Origin: Nymphaea colorata
Taxonomy: Eukaryota; Streptophyta; Magnoliopsida; Nymphaeales; Nymphaeaceae
Direction: 5' to 3'
DNA: 64,000 bases
Assembly (NCBI RefSeq): GCF_008831285.2
Contig: NC_045148.1
Location: forward strand, 5,022,001 to 5,086,000
Shown in pieces: positions 22,779 through 36,560 of this stretch. The translations under genes and the position numbers were made by a program. How positions within the stretch are numbered: the first letter of the stretch is position 1; every line of letters starts with the position of its first letter. The notes below the pieces were generated by a model that was given only the letters and a program-made list of their open reading frames with translations, did no database searches and had not been told where the DNA came from.

Positions 22779-25145
22779 TCTGAGTATTCTTAGCTCAACT
22801 CGAGTTCACTCTTCCCAAATTGACTTTAATTGCATTTTTACATATTTCCTAAGTGTTGTCCAGTTCAAACATGTCACTCAAAACTTCTGAGCAGAATTAT
22901 GATCTCGATTTTTCAGCGTCCTTACACTTCACTAGAGTATGATCTCAATTTGGGTTGCCATGCCCTAAATTATATTTTCTCAATCGATCCTTCATCATTG
23001 ATACACATGATTTTTAAAACGTGTGATTTTGAAAAGAAAAATGGGAATTTTGACTTCAAACTTGGCCTATAGATCTCTACATGGCCCATGATGTGGTATA
23101 GTCAGTCTACTACATACTCCACAGAACCCAGTTTCTACGCCAAGGGCAAAACATCCTTTTTTCTGTACATGTATTATTTCTTCATGGACCTAAGTCCAAT
23201 GTTACATACACACAGGCTAAGGATGGACACAAAGACAAAGTTAGAAATCTAAGAACTGAATCCAGTAGGTCAGACCTGCGCCAAACTGACCTTAAGCCAG
23301 ACCTGAACCTAGACAGAGCCAGCTTGAGCTGAGGTCAGTAGAATATGCATCTATCTTAGTCTAAATTCAACCCAGAACTTGACCTGGTCAGGATCATCAT
23401 GAACTCACCATGTGTGAATCCACCTGGCCCATACTGAGCCTAGCTAGGGCATGCCCAATTCCAAATGCTTGATCCAGATCTTTCTACTAATTTCAAGATG
23501 TGCAATCTGAATCTATTCAGATCTCAGATCCAAATCATATATCGTATCTAGGATCTTTTTTCTAGAACTCTGTCTCGATGCAAGTCTTGCTTTGGGATCT
23601 CATAATCAAGTCTTGATTTATGATCTGAAAATGTTACATCTAGACAGCTTGGATTTGGCACCAAACATACGAGTATTATAATACGTATATTATATGGTTC
23701 TGTGCCAAAATATCCCTTTCATTGTTGTTCTATTATGAGTCTATAAGCGAAAATGAATTTTACATAACTTTTCAAAACTCTGCAAAGATCAATATGAATC
23801 TGCCAGAATCCATTTCCATGTACGATTGAACTCGGGATGAACAAAATATTATGCAATGTGTGATATATGTGAGATATAACCTAAAGTTTTGAGCTCAGCA
23901 TTGAATCTCATGAAAATTGGTCGAACACCTCAATCGTTTAGTCTCGCTTTTATCTTAGGAGAGAGTTTTTCTCTCTCTAGGTGACCTAATGTTTTGAGCT
24001 CAGCATTGAATCTCATGAAAATTGGTCGAACACCTCAATAGTTTAGTCACCCGTTGATCTTGGGAGAGAGTTTTTCTCTCTCTAGGTGATTATAAAAGGG
24101 AAGCTTGTCCCCTTCCAATGCACAAAATCCAAGAGGTGCTTACGGAGTACTACAGCAAATCTGGTAAAAATTCAAGGCGAGTACTCAAAAGCTGCGCTCA
24201 GGAAGGATTAATTTTTTTTATAGGCTCTTAGAGTATGCATTAGATCATGAATTTGAGCTAATTTATCGCTTAGTCAAGCTCTCTAGCTGGACACCACAGA
24301 GTCAAAAGGGTGGTGATCACGTCGAGGCTTGGTCTGTGAGGTAAATTTTGTTTTTCCTTCTTCTTTTCTTCATTATATACTATTTATTTTTCTATTTTTC
24401 TTTGTAGCATGCCTTGCCTTTTCTTTTCTACTTCTAGCATGCTTAGTATAGTTCTATTTTCTACTCTTGGATAGCTTTTATTCTGTGCCTATGCAACTTT
24501 ATATTTTCCTTTGAGCATGCTCTACTTTTATTTATTCCTATTTCAAGTTTTAATTGCAATTCATTGTTTTAATTTCACTGCTGCATTAAGCATGCAGATT
24601 TCCCTTTCAATATATTATCTTATCATTAGTTATGCATTGTACAATTTTTAAATATGCACTATAATTCACGTGTCACCTAGCACAGCTTGTATAGAAACTG
24701 AGTTGGGTAGGCCCAGTATCATGCCTTGAGGCAGTAGCCTTATCATGTGAAAATTCCAACCAAGCTCAGTCGCTACACAAACTCACTTTATGAATCACAG
24801 TTTTATTTATGAATTTTGAAAAATAAATATTTTCTAAGATCAACTTACCAAAACCCTAGACACATGCAGAGTGAGGATTTAAACCTAGGCTCAATCTGCA
24901 TACGCCTTCCAAGACCTAACTCAGACCAGCCATGGAACGCTCAACTTAGCCCCTAAAACCCATATAACTAGGTCCTTTTGATAACTCCTTATTCAATGTC
25001 AAATAAGACTAGACATTAAGCCTACTATAGTGAATCCAGCCAGGAATACCCTTGAAGAGTTTATTCTAGGTCGGATTTGGGTAATGGAATTGATGGCTTT
25101 GAATATTGGATCTGAGATTCAATAGGGTTGAATATTGACGACAGA
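22779..25145. repeat. Interspersed repeat R1, copy b
   Basis: Uninterrupted copy of R1. It matches 1-1929 and then, without a break, 6667-7076, and so displays the empty target of the copia element. It also carries an extra tandem copy of the hairpin/TATA-proximal block (23880-24089). After 25145 the sequence continues into 25146-26800, which has no recognisable gene. It may be the 5' LTR of the decayed gypsy element downstream, but no matching 3' copy was found. Confidence 0.8.
23880..24089. repeat. 105-bp tandem duplication in R1b
   Basis: Two direct copies starting at 23880 and 23985. Each runs from cctaa.gttttgagctcag to the gagagag/ctctctc hairpin. R1 copy a has one copy (about 1096-1200). 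The second copy runs directly into the TATA-like box at about 24091. Confidence 0.95.
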
Positions 25146-26799
25146 TAATGGACCTCAGATATAAGCAGGAACTTCAAAGCTAGGCATAATGAACTATGTT
25201 TGGATCGTATGAATTGGATCTTAAATCAAAGAATTCGAACTTGGATTGCCCTCAACCTCAACTACTGATCTCGAATTTGGTCATTGCACTCAGATCTCAA
25301 ATTTGGTCATTGCACTCAGTTCTCAAATATAGAGCCTAACAATGTTGGATTTTGATGTTGGATTTCAAATTTTTTAATTTGGATCTAAACCCCAGGTGAC
25401 TCCAAGACCCTAGGCTCTAGCCTTTGATTTGGATCATGATCTTTGAAATTGGATTTTAATTTGAACTAGAATTGGATCAATGGATCTTTGCATTGGGGGT
25501 GAGACTGGAATCAGATCTGAACTTGAATTGCATTAGATATTAATTGTATAGGTCAACGAATTTAAACAAAGATCATGGACTTGGATCTGAATTTTGACTC
25601 TTAGTATCACGTCCCAATGCTAAACTTTCGTAACCAAATCCTGACTATGTAGAGTCTAGTTGCATGCATCATTATAGATTAGGCTCATTTCTGCATGGAC
25701 ATGTGATGAATCAGGGTATGAATTGCACCTCTATTTGAGCTCTCTAGTTCATGAACCCTCTTTGTAATGGTCCACTTAGACTTTAAACTTGCATCTTTTC
25801 TAAAATTACAACATGTTTTCTTCTATTAGGATCAGGATGACATCTATTCTTATATCTATGACCATAAAGTCTTGTTCTTTGTTTGATTACTCCTAGCAAA
25901 AGCACTAGGAATAGTGAGACCTTGTACCCATAGGTTGGGTCTCATTACTCATGGATTCTTGTTTGATCTAACGGAGGAAGGTTCAGGTAAAGTACGTCCC
26001 ATTAACGGTGTACATAACTAGATTGAAAATACGTAAACTTATGTTAATGAAGGAATTTGAAGCCTAAATCATAGGACATTGAGTTTGGTCCTGAATGGAT
26101 CCTATCTTAAGCTTGAAGTTGTGGAAGATTAGCATTATTTGGGAAGGAGTCCAAGAGGGCAACACTAACCTACAAAATTATAAATCAAGGGTTGTGAATT
26201 TAAATATAATTTTGGTAGGAATGTTGGAAGCAATTCAGAAATAAAAAAAAATCTAATGTAGTCCTTAGAGGAAATTAAACCAACTAGAGTTTTAGGGTTA
26301 AAGAAGCACGAAATATAGATGGTTTACATCTCATAATAAAATAGGAAGAACGATCAAAAGGTTTAAGAGTTAAATAGATGTAATAAATAATAAGCCATGG
26401 CATGACCTAAAGTTTGGATGTTTGTAAGTCGTTTCAGAAAATCCTAAGTCAAGTCCTTAAGCTTTGGAAAACCATGTGTATTTCTTGAAGCCAACAGCTT
26501 GATTCATGAAAGTTTCTACTAAAATAGCACCAGTCTGTAATTAGCAGAAGGTGCAAAATTGGTTTCCTTTTGGATAATTTTTCTACTTTCGAACGGTTTA
26601 GTTTCTAATTTTGTGGACAACCAATTTCCTTGACTTGAGCCTTCCCAAGATTATTGGTCACCATGCTCTTATCCTTCAAATGTAGGATTCGAGAGGATCT
26701 TTCTAGATCATGTGTATCTCTTTTATCAACACACAACCACAAGCCAAACCTCATGGTATTGAACATGTCATGAAGGCTCAGTGAATATGTGCTTTCATG

Positions 26800-29700
26800 A
26801 AAAATTTGGGTTCCTTATTGTTGTGGAGGAAACATGACATGAGTTAAAATACCATTCAACCAAGCTGCGAATGTGGACAATAATGTCATAGTAAAAGAAA
26901 ATGTGACAAGAAGTGGCATCATATTTAACTATCAGGAAATACAGATAGCCATTTTAGCAAGAGGTAATCCAAGAGGTGCTTTTGTTTCAGGTGGCATTCA
27001 TGCCACAACAAATCCAATAGACATGGGCAGTTATTTTGTTCCTTTTAAGTTGAATATGAAAGTGCATAATATTGGGGCAATAATGCATAATACAAACAAC
27101 ATAGACATTCAAGGCAATGGTAGTCAAAGTGTTGCTGGTACATCAATGCAGAGGCTGCTAGTTGATCATATCACAGCCGATATAGAAGAGATGAAGTGCG
27201 AGATGCAGGCCTTACCAAACAAAACCAATAAGAAAAATACTTGTGTTAGGGCAAATATCTTGGAATGTATCAAAGAATATGACAACATAGAAGAACTTCC
27301 AAAGAAATTCAATAAGTTTGATGGTAAGACTGATTCAAAGGTGCACTAATTGGCTTACTTCTTCAATAAGTGTTAGAGATTTATAAACAATGTCAAAACA
27401 TTCTTCCATTGCTTTCCAAGGGTATTGTTGCTCACTGGTATATAGAAAATAGCAAACCCTTTGAAATAAAGGACTTAGATTGAGTAGTCAACCTCTTTGT
27501 TGAGAGATTTGAGAATGTGAAAAGGTACGTACAATCAATTGCTTGACTAGTCTACATTAGAAGCAAGGAGAAAATGGGTGAAACCACATTCAGTGCTGGA
27601 GGATTGCATATAGTAAACTAAAGGCCCCACGTTAGAGGACAATGCTCTAGCTATGATCTTGTCAACCTTCAATCAGATGGTTAATAACCTAGTCACCCAC
27701 CTACTACTTTGCTGATTGTTAGAAAAGTTTGAGTACATTGAAGCTGAGTAAGAAAAGGACACTTATGATAATGTATTCACTCAAAATGTAGAGGAAGAAC
27801 CCAAAAAATCTGGCCAGTTATAGGTTAGCACTTTATTTATAGCCAAATTATCTGGTTGGCAGGGTGATGGTAGCCAAGGTAACCGTGTCTTTTAAGCCAG
27901 TGCAGGCAGCAGTAAGAATCAGGAAGCCTAATATAATGTTGGGGCTTCTTAAGGCATGTCTGATAATGATAAGCATCTAAGTGTTCTTATCATAAGAAGT
28001 TCAATCAATTTGAGCAGATCCATGAAAGTCAAAGCTGCCCAAGTCAGGCCAGCTAGAGACCTCAAAAGTGGCAAAAGAGAGAGGAAGTGTCAAGCCCCAT
28101 GTAGTTGCTTTAATCACATCAATCATTGATTTGGTGAACTCATCTCCAAAGAAAAAAAGTCAATGCCAATCCAAATGCTCAACTAGAAGCCACATTACAA
28201 ATTGTGAATTCTATAATGGTTATTGTGCTCCTCATGTTCTTTGGTGATAATTTGTCATGCCCCACAATATCTATTATAAAGTTTACACATTGTGGCTAAA
28301 GCCAAGGTAATGATCATTCCCCATGAACTAACAGACAGTAGAAGCAATTTGATCATGCAGAAACAAACAATGAAGGTGCTCAGGATCAATGCAAAAAGTA
28401 TCTTCTTGACAAATGATCTAAGAGTTTGATAATCATATCCAAACTGCTAAAGAGGGAGTCATGCTTGCTTGTTTTATCAACTACTGAGCTCATTCAACTC
28501 TGTTCTATGTCATTAATGTAACCCATTATGTAATCTCTTGTTGAGGTGTCATTTGATTCATGCTGAGAACATCATGCAGTCATCCCCACATCAATGTGTG
28601 AAATGGAAAAAAGGAGGAGTAATCACAACCGTGTTCACTAAGGATCCAAAAGAATAGCTCCTGCATCCTATTATATCAAAGCCATCATATATAGTCAAAA
28701 TTCCTAGGATCAAGCACCATAGTGAAGTTTATCATAGTGGAAGCCTTTAGAACTTCAAGTTTCAGGAAGCAATGAAACCAAAAGAGGTAAATCTTATTGA
28801 TAGCCTGCAGATATTAAACCTATCAAATTCAAAGGCATTCGTAAACTTCATTGTTGACTACAAAGGTTCAATAGTCTTCAAGTTTAGTAGTCGTGTCAAT
28901 GACATGGCCTTTAGTGGCCACCCTTATAAGTTTAATTAATGGAGATCTAGAAAGTGTACTACCCTCTCTTGAAGCAAATATACCAACCCTTTAAAGGTCT
29001 TATCATTAAAGAGGATGGATTTGTTGAGCTACTAGCATTGTCAAGACAGTTTGATAAAGCTTCCTCGGTCTTTAGGAAGCACATGAAGAACAAATGTATG
29101 AGAAAAATACTATACTCATGTTGGTGACAATAGCTTCCTTGGGATATCTTATCAAAACTTAGGAATAATTACGCCGAGTTCCTATCAAGAGTTTAGGTTC
29201 TAGTTGAGAAAATTTTGTTCAGTTGTTTTCCTAGTAAGATAAGCATGATGTGGTCCACTTCCCTTTTCAATGATTGATAAAATGTCATTTTCCGATGTCC
29301 AATTTGTGCCCATCTTCCATACCAATTCTTTGTGCATGTTATATTACTTGTATTTCTTTTTGTTTGTATTTATTGAGGAAAATGAATTTACTATCACTCA
29401 AAAGTTTCACAATGACATCCCATAAAGCTCCTGGAAAGCTAGTGGTGAATCATAAGAAGATGAGATTGTACAAATAAACCATTCATGTTAAGCTAGAAGC
29501 AAAGGCTGCCAATCGATGGTCAAGATATACCATAGACAAAATCGATCACCTAGTAAGGTAAGGCAACTCTCGAAGATCTTAAGTTGTCATCACAGGAGTT
29601 CAGGCTGCCAATCGATGGTCAAGACATACCATAGACAAAATTGATCACCTAGCAAGGTAAGGCAACTCTTGAAGATCTTAAGTTGCCATCATGGGAGTTC

Positions 29701-30975
29701 CTTGAATTGACACGAGTCCAAAAAGAAGATCTGCTATTTGCATTAGTCAATGATCCTATAGAGTATGTAAACATTAGAATTGAAGAAGATCCTAAAATCC
29801 TCCAAATTTGTACCAATTTGAGTGCTCCTAAGAATTAACAATATTTTATACAATTCTTAAGATATCATAAAAAAACCTTCTGCATGGATATATGAAGATA
29901 TGATAGGATTAAATCTTAAATTAGTTGAACATTAGCTTATAATCAATCCTGGTTGCAAACCTATTAACTGGAAGTTGACTATCTAGAGTGGTTTGCTAAC
30001 ATAGTTGTGTTTCAAGGAAAAATGATAAGAGTGTGTATATTCATTGATTTTGGAGATATCAGAAACCATTCCCGAGGATGACTATCCTTTTCCAAATATT
30101 GATCTTTTGATAGATAACACTACAAGACATGCCATATTTTCTATAATGAACAGATATTCTTGCTGCAACCAGATTAAGTTGGCAAATAAGTATCACCTAA
30201 AACTTCCTTCACTACCTCATGGGGAAGTTTAAGTTATACAGTCATGCTATTTAGTTTAAAGAATTTAGGTGCACCTATCAACATGCAATCGACACTCTCT
30301 TCAACAAATTTATGGATGTCTATACTGACGATATCCTGATCAAGTATAGAAGCTGGAGAAGGTCACATCAATGTAGTTTCTAGAGTTTTAAAATGTCTAG
30401 TTCTACAAACTTTGTCTTAAACTGTAAAAATGTGTTTTTTGAACAGAATCTTTTAAGTTGCTTGGAATTATGGTTATCAAGAAAGGAATACAAGTGGATC
30501 CTACGAAGGCAAATAAAATCATTGACGTGTTTGGTCCTACCAATCGCAAAGGAGTTTGTTGAATCAATATGGATGAATTCAGCCCACCCATAGATCTATC
30601 TCCAATATGGCCATGAAATGTCGGTCCTTTAATAAGTCGTGTTGAAAGGATGCCAAACTTAAATGGGGCCAGAATACCATGAATCTTTCAAATGGATAAA
30701 GGTGTGTCTACTTAAATCATTTAGTCTTGAAACTACCAGTTTGGTGATAACCTTTGCTTTTGTATATTTCAATCAATGAGTCTGCTTGTAGAGGCACTTT
30801 TACTCAATAAGGAAAGAGATATGAAATAGAACATGCAATATCCTATGTAAGCAAGACATTCACGCTATATGAAAAAGAGTATTTCATGATGGGAAAGACA
30901 TATCACATACACAGATGAATATATGGACTCCAGTGTGAAACTAGTTATGTAGAAAAGAGTTGTTTTACCTAAACA
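26800..30975 (+). pseudogene. Ty3/gypsy gag-pol remnant, heavily decayed
   Basis: Gag-like text starts near 26873 (a 158-residue open frame with TRSGIIF and, at its end, KFNKFDGKTDSKVH, followed by AYFF). An RT segment at 30050-30600 shows EDDYPFPNIDLLIDN, then FMDVYTDDILIK at about 30311-30346, where YTDD replaces YxDD, and further on VSKKGIQVDP-like text across a frameshift. An RNase H segment at about 30790-30880 reads EIEHAISYVSKTF and YEKEYF. The RT wording resembles the Tat/Athila side of Ty3/gypsy, which is an inference. Stops and frameshifts are frequent. No LTR pair was found. Confidence 0.8.
29504..29701 (+). repeat. 99-bp tandem duplication
   Basis: Two direct copies starting at 29504 and 29603 (ggctgccaatcgatggtcaag...), inside the decayed gypsy element. 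The 99-bp period equals 33 codons, so the duplication kept the frame. Confidence 0.93.
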
Positions 30976-33900
30976 TGGAATATATGTACTCAAGTGTATG
31001 TGTGTGCCGTGAAAACTTTTTCCATCTTGGCAGTTAAAGTATTGGTAGTCATGTTATAAGTAAAGTTCTACCTAGCCTAAGACTAGATGCAAGTTTAACT
31101 GGGCTTAGTTATGTTGGTTTTGTGTGGGTTCAATTTTAGGTCAAGCTTAGAGTAGGCCCTGGCAGGGTTTAAGCTTATTGGATTTAACTTCAGCTCGCAC
31201 ATAATCATAACATAACCATGTAAATCCTAACTTAGGTTTATGAAAGAATAATGCCTATACTGAAAAATGATGATTTTGCCCTTGACATAGAAACAAGGCT
31301 TTGTAAGTTGTGTGGGAAGACTGACCACACTCAGTCATTAGCTTGAAAAAGATCTATGGGCATGGAAAATTTCATGTCAAAATTCCCTCATTTACCCCTT
31401 CAAATCATATTTTTTTAAGATCAAGGGTATTGAACCCTTTTAGAGTGATTTCCAAGGGTAAAATCAGAAAACATGATCTAGGGATGCCACCCAAATTGAG
31501 CTTAGGGATGCCAGACCAGCTCTAAGGAAGAATTTTTTATCACAATTATGTGAAGAAATTTATAATCTAACTCTTGGATTGATAAAAAATGAGCGAAGAT
31601 GAGTTACTCATTCAATTAAGTATCCGCCACTAGACAAGCCTTAGTAAATTTGTGAAAATGGAAATGAATTTAATCTGGGAAGAATACATGGATCCATGAA
31701 TGATGAACATCATCCCAACTCTATGTAGGTTGACTTATTCTGGTTATGAAGATTGAACTCAAAGCATACCAAATAAGTGGAAGAGTGACATTGTTAGGAC
31801 AACTGCAAGGGCTTTGCTGGATTGTAGAACTGAACGTAATTTTGAAATAGTCAAGTTACACTGACCTCTACATACTCAGGTCTCCTCATTTACAATAATT
31901 CAATCCCTAGGGCCGACCTCTGGATCTTTCAAATCTTGACCCACTTGTGAGTGTTAGTTCAGATTTCATCAAATTCAAGCCTAGAAGATATTGCATCCAT
32001 ACCAATTCCCAAATTTTCTCAATTCTTATTTTTAAACTATACTATGTTTCAAACTTAGGTAAAATCATCTTTAAAAACCTTATTTCAAACTTCCTTTTTA
32101 TATCTTCATCTTTCAAAATCATGCATCATGTATATCTAGGTTGCATATATGCATGGACTTTATAATGAATGTTTTTCTAAAGATACTTCATGTATTTCTA
32201 GACCTTTTGGGTCCTATTAGAGTTTTCTAAGCTATGCATTTTCCAAAACTTCATCTATACAACTTATTTTCTAAAAAAGCCTATTTTCAAATCAAGTCAT
32301 GCATTCGCGCAAGCTTGTTAGGTTTACATCAAAATTAATGCCTAGAGAGAAGGAGAGGATGCATCAGCAATGTCTGATATTGTTCCTCAATAGATAGAAA
32401 GAGAGGGGGAGAGGGAGAGAGATTTAGAACAAAAAATGGTTTTGAAAAACATGGCCAATACAAAGAAAATGGCATGCATAGGCCACAACTGATGCAATGC
32501 CTTCTTTGGAAAGAGAAATGAAGAGGATTGAGAAAAAAAAAGCGCATCTGTGATAGGCACAATCTATGCAAAGAAAAAGGTTGCATTTGATAATGGCCAA
32601 CAATTCAATTTCATCAAGAGAGGAGGGAGGGAGACATAACCAGATTCATGGCACTACTAGTACGAAACTAGCATTTTACAATGACATTGGAGTGGGGAAA
32701 CAGGAGATACGGGGCAAGCTATAGTTTTTCGGTTCTATGGATGGAGGGTTTAAGGTTGTTATGGTTTGATTCTACTGTTAAACTTTTATTAGCTAGTGTT
32801 ACACTGAGCTTCTTCATGCATCATCATTAATCAAGCACCCACTGGTTGTAGTACCCTGCCACCTTCTATGATTAGGCTCTCTGCAAGCCTGATACTAAGC
32901 CTGAACCTATTATCTCGAATAGGGCCGTGGTGCTTGACACTGCCCTACCCAATATCTTATGGAGCCATGCCATTTCTGACAAATCTGGCCTATGAGTAAA
33001 ATTGCATATATGAGCCATTTCATTACAAGGCTCAATGAGACTGAAGCACACCTTCAATTCTAGTTCGTTTGACTCTAAAAAAAAATTTGCCAGACAAAAT
33101 GAGTTGTAACACCATATTTGTAAGATTAAAAAATTTAACCAACTCACAGTAGAAAAATCAAATTCATTTCATCAATAGGCAACAATGATAAATAGAGAAA
33201 TGGAAGCATCTCCACCTCTGTGCCACTTATTGACTTTCTTCAAATGCATATTTTTTTACACAAATTATGGAAATAAATTAATTTATAAAAGGTAATTATT
33301 CTATCAAAAAGTTAAGTTATACAAAGTTTCAGCTTTTCATACCCATAGTTGCTTCATTTGAACGATTTCACTTGATTGCTTTGAATCTATAATTACCATA
33401 TGAAGTTAGTCTTTTGGCTATAAAGTACAAGCCTCAAGTTCCTCTTTATTCAGTACAACGATCTCTTCTTTTTTTTAATCTATATATTTTTAAGTTTGAT
33501 ACTTTGTCTAAAGAGTTTTGTAGGTAAAATTTCTTTTGCCTTTTCAATAGAGGCCAAATCCTTTTCCTGCATCAGAAAAATTTTCTAAACTATATTTCAT
33601 GCATATATTGAAACAATATGTGGTTGATTACAATATATTTTTATTTGAGAAACATCTATTCTATCTAAATGGACCCACTGGCAGATAGGTTAATGACAAA
33701 AATAAGCCACTCTACTGATAATGTTTACCAAAAGGCATTTACTAGAATCTATTTTAGTGTGTACCAAAATCATTAATAACAACTGTACTATGTAAAAGAC
33801 ATGATATGTTAGGTTACTTGCTCCCTCACATACCTATGAAATAACATGATATGTCAAGAAACTTGAACTTTCTAAGGTGTATCATTTATTCTAACAATGT

Positions 33901-34259
33901 GAGAGGTTTTCCGCATATTCCCATTAACCTATCTGCAAGTATTGATCAGCAGGGCAATGCCGTTTAAAGAAAGTTTCAATATTGCTGTAGATATTAATGT
34001 CATTTTTTTATTGTTATTGTTTTTAATGTTACTCTTGATACGACATGCTTGTCTAAACCACACTTGAAGTTGAAATCTCATTGTTGTCATTGCCCTAACA
34101 TGTGGAACACTTCCAACATTGTTGACCTGACCTCAGTGAGGGGAAAAAACTGTAGGTTAGTCTAAGTGGCATGAGGGGTGGAGGAGACCAAGATCTTAAT
34201 CTTCTTAAGGAAGTTCTAGTCATGGCTGGAGGCAACATTGCACCAGCAATCATTGCAAA
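30976..34259. other. Spacer with no recognisable gene
   Basis: AT-rich DNA with short open frames only. A purine-rich patch lies at about 32340-32640. I see no domain, RNA gene or clear repeat here. The same applies to 25146-26799. Confidence 0.6.
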
Positions 34260-34264
34260 CATTG

Positions 34265-34890
34265 ATGATGATGGTGGCAGGTCAGACAAATCCATCATCA
34301 TATCCTTATCTTTCTTTTTCTTGTCAACCTTTTTCTCCTAGGTGCAGCATTCACCTAAAAGGATGCAACAATAATAGGAAGATTGGGCACGAAGGACAGA
34401 GGAGTCCAAGATCGTGATGGGAACGAGAAAGCTCTTTCAATGGCTAGGGCCTGGCCGGACATGCGGCCGCTGCAAACACCAATGATGATAGTCCACCCTA
34501 GGTGGGTATCGGAGTCAATGATGTTAAACTCAAGGGGCTCATTCCATGTGAAGTTGAGGGACCGATCCTAGGCTGCTTTGTCCTTCTCATTGGGGTCGGT
34601 CCCTCAACCCCATGTGGTACGAGTGCCTCGAGTTTAACATCACTGACTCCGACACCCTCCCAAGGTAGACTATCATCATCAATGTTTGTAATGACCACAT
34701 GTCCAGCCTGGCCTTCGGCCATCAAAAGGACTTCATCAGTCACGTCAAGATCTTTTGACTCTTTCATCCCTATTGCCCAAGCCTCCTACTACAATTGTTT
34801 CCTTTCAGTTGTCTGTTGCACTAGAGGAATAAGACCAAAAGGCTGACAAGAAGAAGAAAGATATGGAGATGATGAAGGAGTTATCTGACC
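34265..34890. repeat. Large imperfect inverted repeat (hairpin)
   Basis: The left arm (about 34265-34575) and right arm (about 34590-34890) are imperfect reverse complements separated by a few tens of bases. Matching pairs include ggagtcaatgatgtt with aacatcactgactcc, gatgatagtcc with gactatcatcatc, and, near the outer ends, tcagacaaatcc with gttatctgacct. Both strands therefore encode similar short peptides, which is why open frames overlap here. The arms may come from a captured gene piece, or the unit may be a fold-back/MITE-like element. Confidence 0.8.
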
Positions 34891-35078
34891 TCGCACTGTG
34901 AACATCTGAGACCAAGCAGACCTCCAAATTTGTGCATAAAAAGCCTGAGTAGCACTTGTTGATCATATTTTTTAATGGTGCCTCCCCATCCAATGACACT
35001 CTGCTAAGTGCACTGCACGAAAGTGGAGTTTGGGCTTCTGTAGATGTTGTCGCTGGTCTACATGGTGGTGTATTAAAT

Positions 35079-35267
35079 GTGGTAAAGCTTGATGACCTAT
35101 CTGCCATGGATGTCAGTGGGAGATGCGAGCCCTAAGTGGAGGTGAAGCTCAACAACTATCTGGGTACTCCCAAGCACCATGGGAAGTCCCTGAATCTAAT
35201 ATGGAACCACGTGTTTGCCTTCCCTAGAGAGCAACTGCAGTTTAGTGTACTTGAGATCATAGTGAAG
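35079..35267 (+). pseudogene. C2-domain fragment of an MCTP/FTIP-type gene
   Basis: 63 codons read like one C2 domain of plant multiple-C2 and transmembrane-region proteins: VVKLDDLSAMDVSG, then VEVKLNNYLGT.KH, then LIWNHVFAFPRE and SVLEIIVK. MCTP/FTIP proteins sit at ER-plasma-membrane contacts and plasmodesmata. Only part of one C2 domain is left. An in-frame TAA stands where the family has Tyr (DPY/DPF-VEV). No further C2 repeats or transmembrane segments follow. It directly adjoins the inverted repeat. Clearly a non-functional fragment. Confidence 0.8.
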
Positions 35268-36334
35268 TATGCATGTGAGGAGTGGGACCATCCCTTAACA
35301 TGAAAAAACATGGCAAACGAGTGTGATGTGCCTCATTGGTCATGTACACTTGCAATATGTAACTTTCATAGTTATGTAATAAAGGTTGGTATATATAGAC
35401 ATGCTTCAAACCCTTGAGAGGACATCTTGGAAGTGCAATTGTGAAAGCTCTAGCCACTTGCAATAGCTAATAGATAGAGTAAAGTTGGAAGTATCCCACA
35501 TAAGAATAACTAGTCTCTGGAACTTGCCTGCCTTAGAAGTGTGAAGGCTGCTAAGGACTTGTGACACTAGCTTTTTATCAACTTATACTAGCTTTTTTGT
35601 TTACAGATAGTGTTTAAGTAAGATTAGGAGGACTAGGAGGATTAGGGAGTCCAAATAATTGGAAATCAACGTGAATGAGGTAAAGCACACTGATGGATAG
35701 AACCATCAATGTCTAAAGTCCTTTATGGTTGTGGGTGATTTTGATGTGTTTCCTTGACAAGTTACCATTTGAAACACTTTTAAATGTCACAATTGTTAGG
35801 AAGGATAAAATCTAAGAGTTCAGTGAAATATGAATTGAATATACTAGAAAAAGTATAAATTTTTTCATTTTTTCAATGCCATTAAATCTTGATCTCATAC
35901 AATTTTTGAACTATTTTTTGGTAATTTTAATTGTTTTTATGAAGAAGTGTAAATTCAAATTTAATCCAAACGTGGGATTAAAAAACTCATTTCAGTAATG
36001 CCTTGTAAATTTTAAGAATTCCCTTCAAAGGATGGTGCCTAGATTTATTGTGAAATATGAAGTGGCTTTCAAGGGTTTTTGAATATTTACTAATTGTAAG
36101 TCTCAGAGTTAAATTTAGGATGAGTTGAGGACATATAAAACACTTGGAAAGCAGCCATGTTGTCTTGGGAAGGTGTTCTTGTATCTTCTCTATATAGGTT
36201 CTTGAACTCCTTTCATCATGCCTTCCTACTTGGATGTTACTACTTGAGAAAAAATTATCCATTTATATCTCCACAACATTTTCCCTTATTTTTCTTATAC
36301 TTTATTGCACTATTATTCTTCTCAGATTTCTGAT

Positions 36335-36560
36335 TTGTGTTGTGATAATATTAGGGCATTATACACGATGATTAACCCTATGTTTTACAACAGGTCCAAT
36401 CAAATACACATGGACTATCACTATTTCAGAGAAAAGGTGGTGGAAGGAACTTTTATCACAAAATTTGTTCCATCAAAGCAGCAGGTCGCTGATATACTCA
36501 CCAAGCCATTAACAAAAATGCAATTTCATGGCTCACGAAACAAACAGGGCATGTGCTCTC
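36335..36560 (+). pseudogene. Copia RNase H C-terminal fragment
   Basis: Reads CCDNIRAL, HMDYHYFREKV, FVPSKQQVADILTKPL and GMCSLPSL, the end of a Ty1/copia RNase H domain. Nothing upstream belongs to the same element, so it is a short relic. It differs from the copia copy at 1930-6661. Confidence 0.85.
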
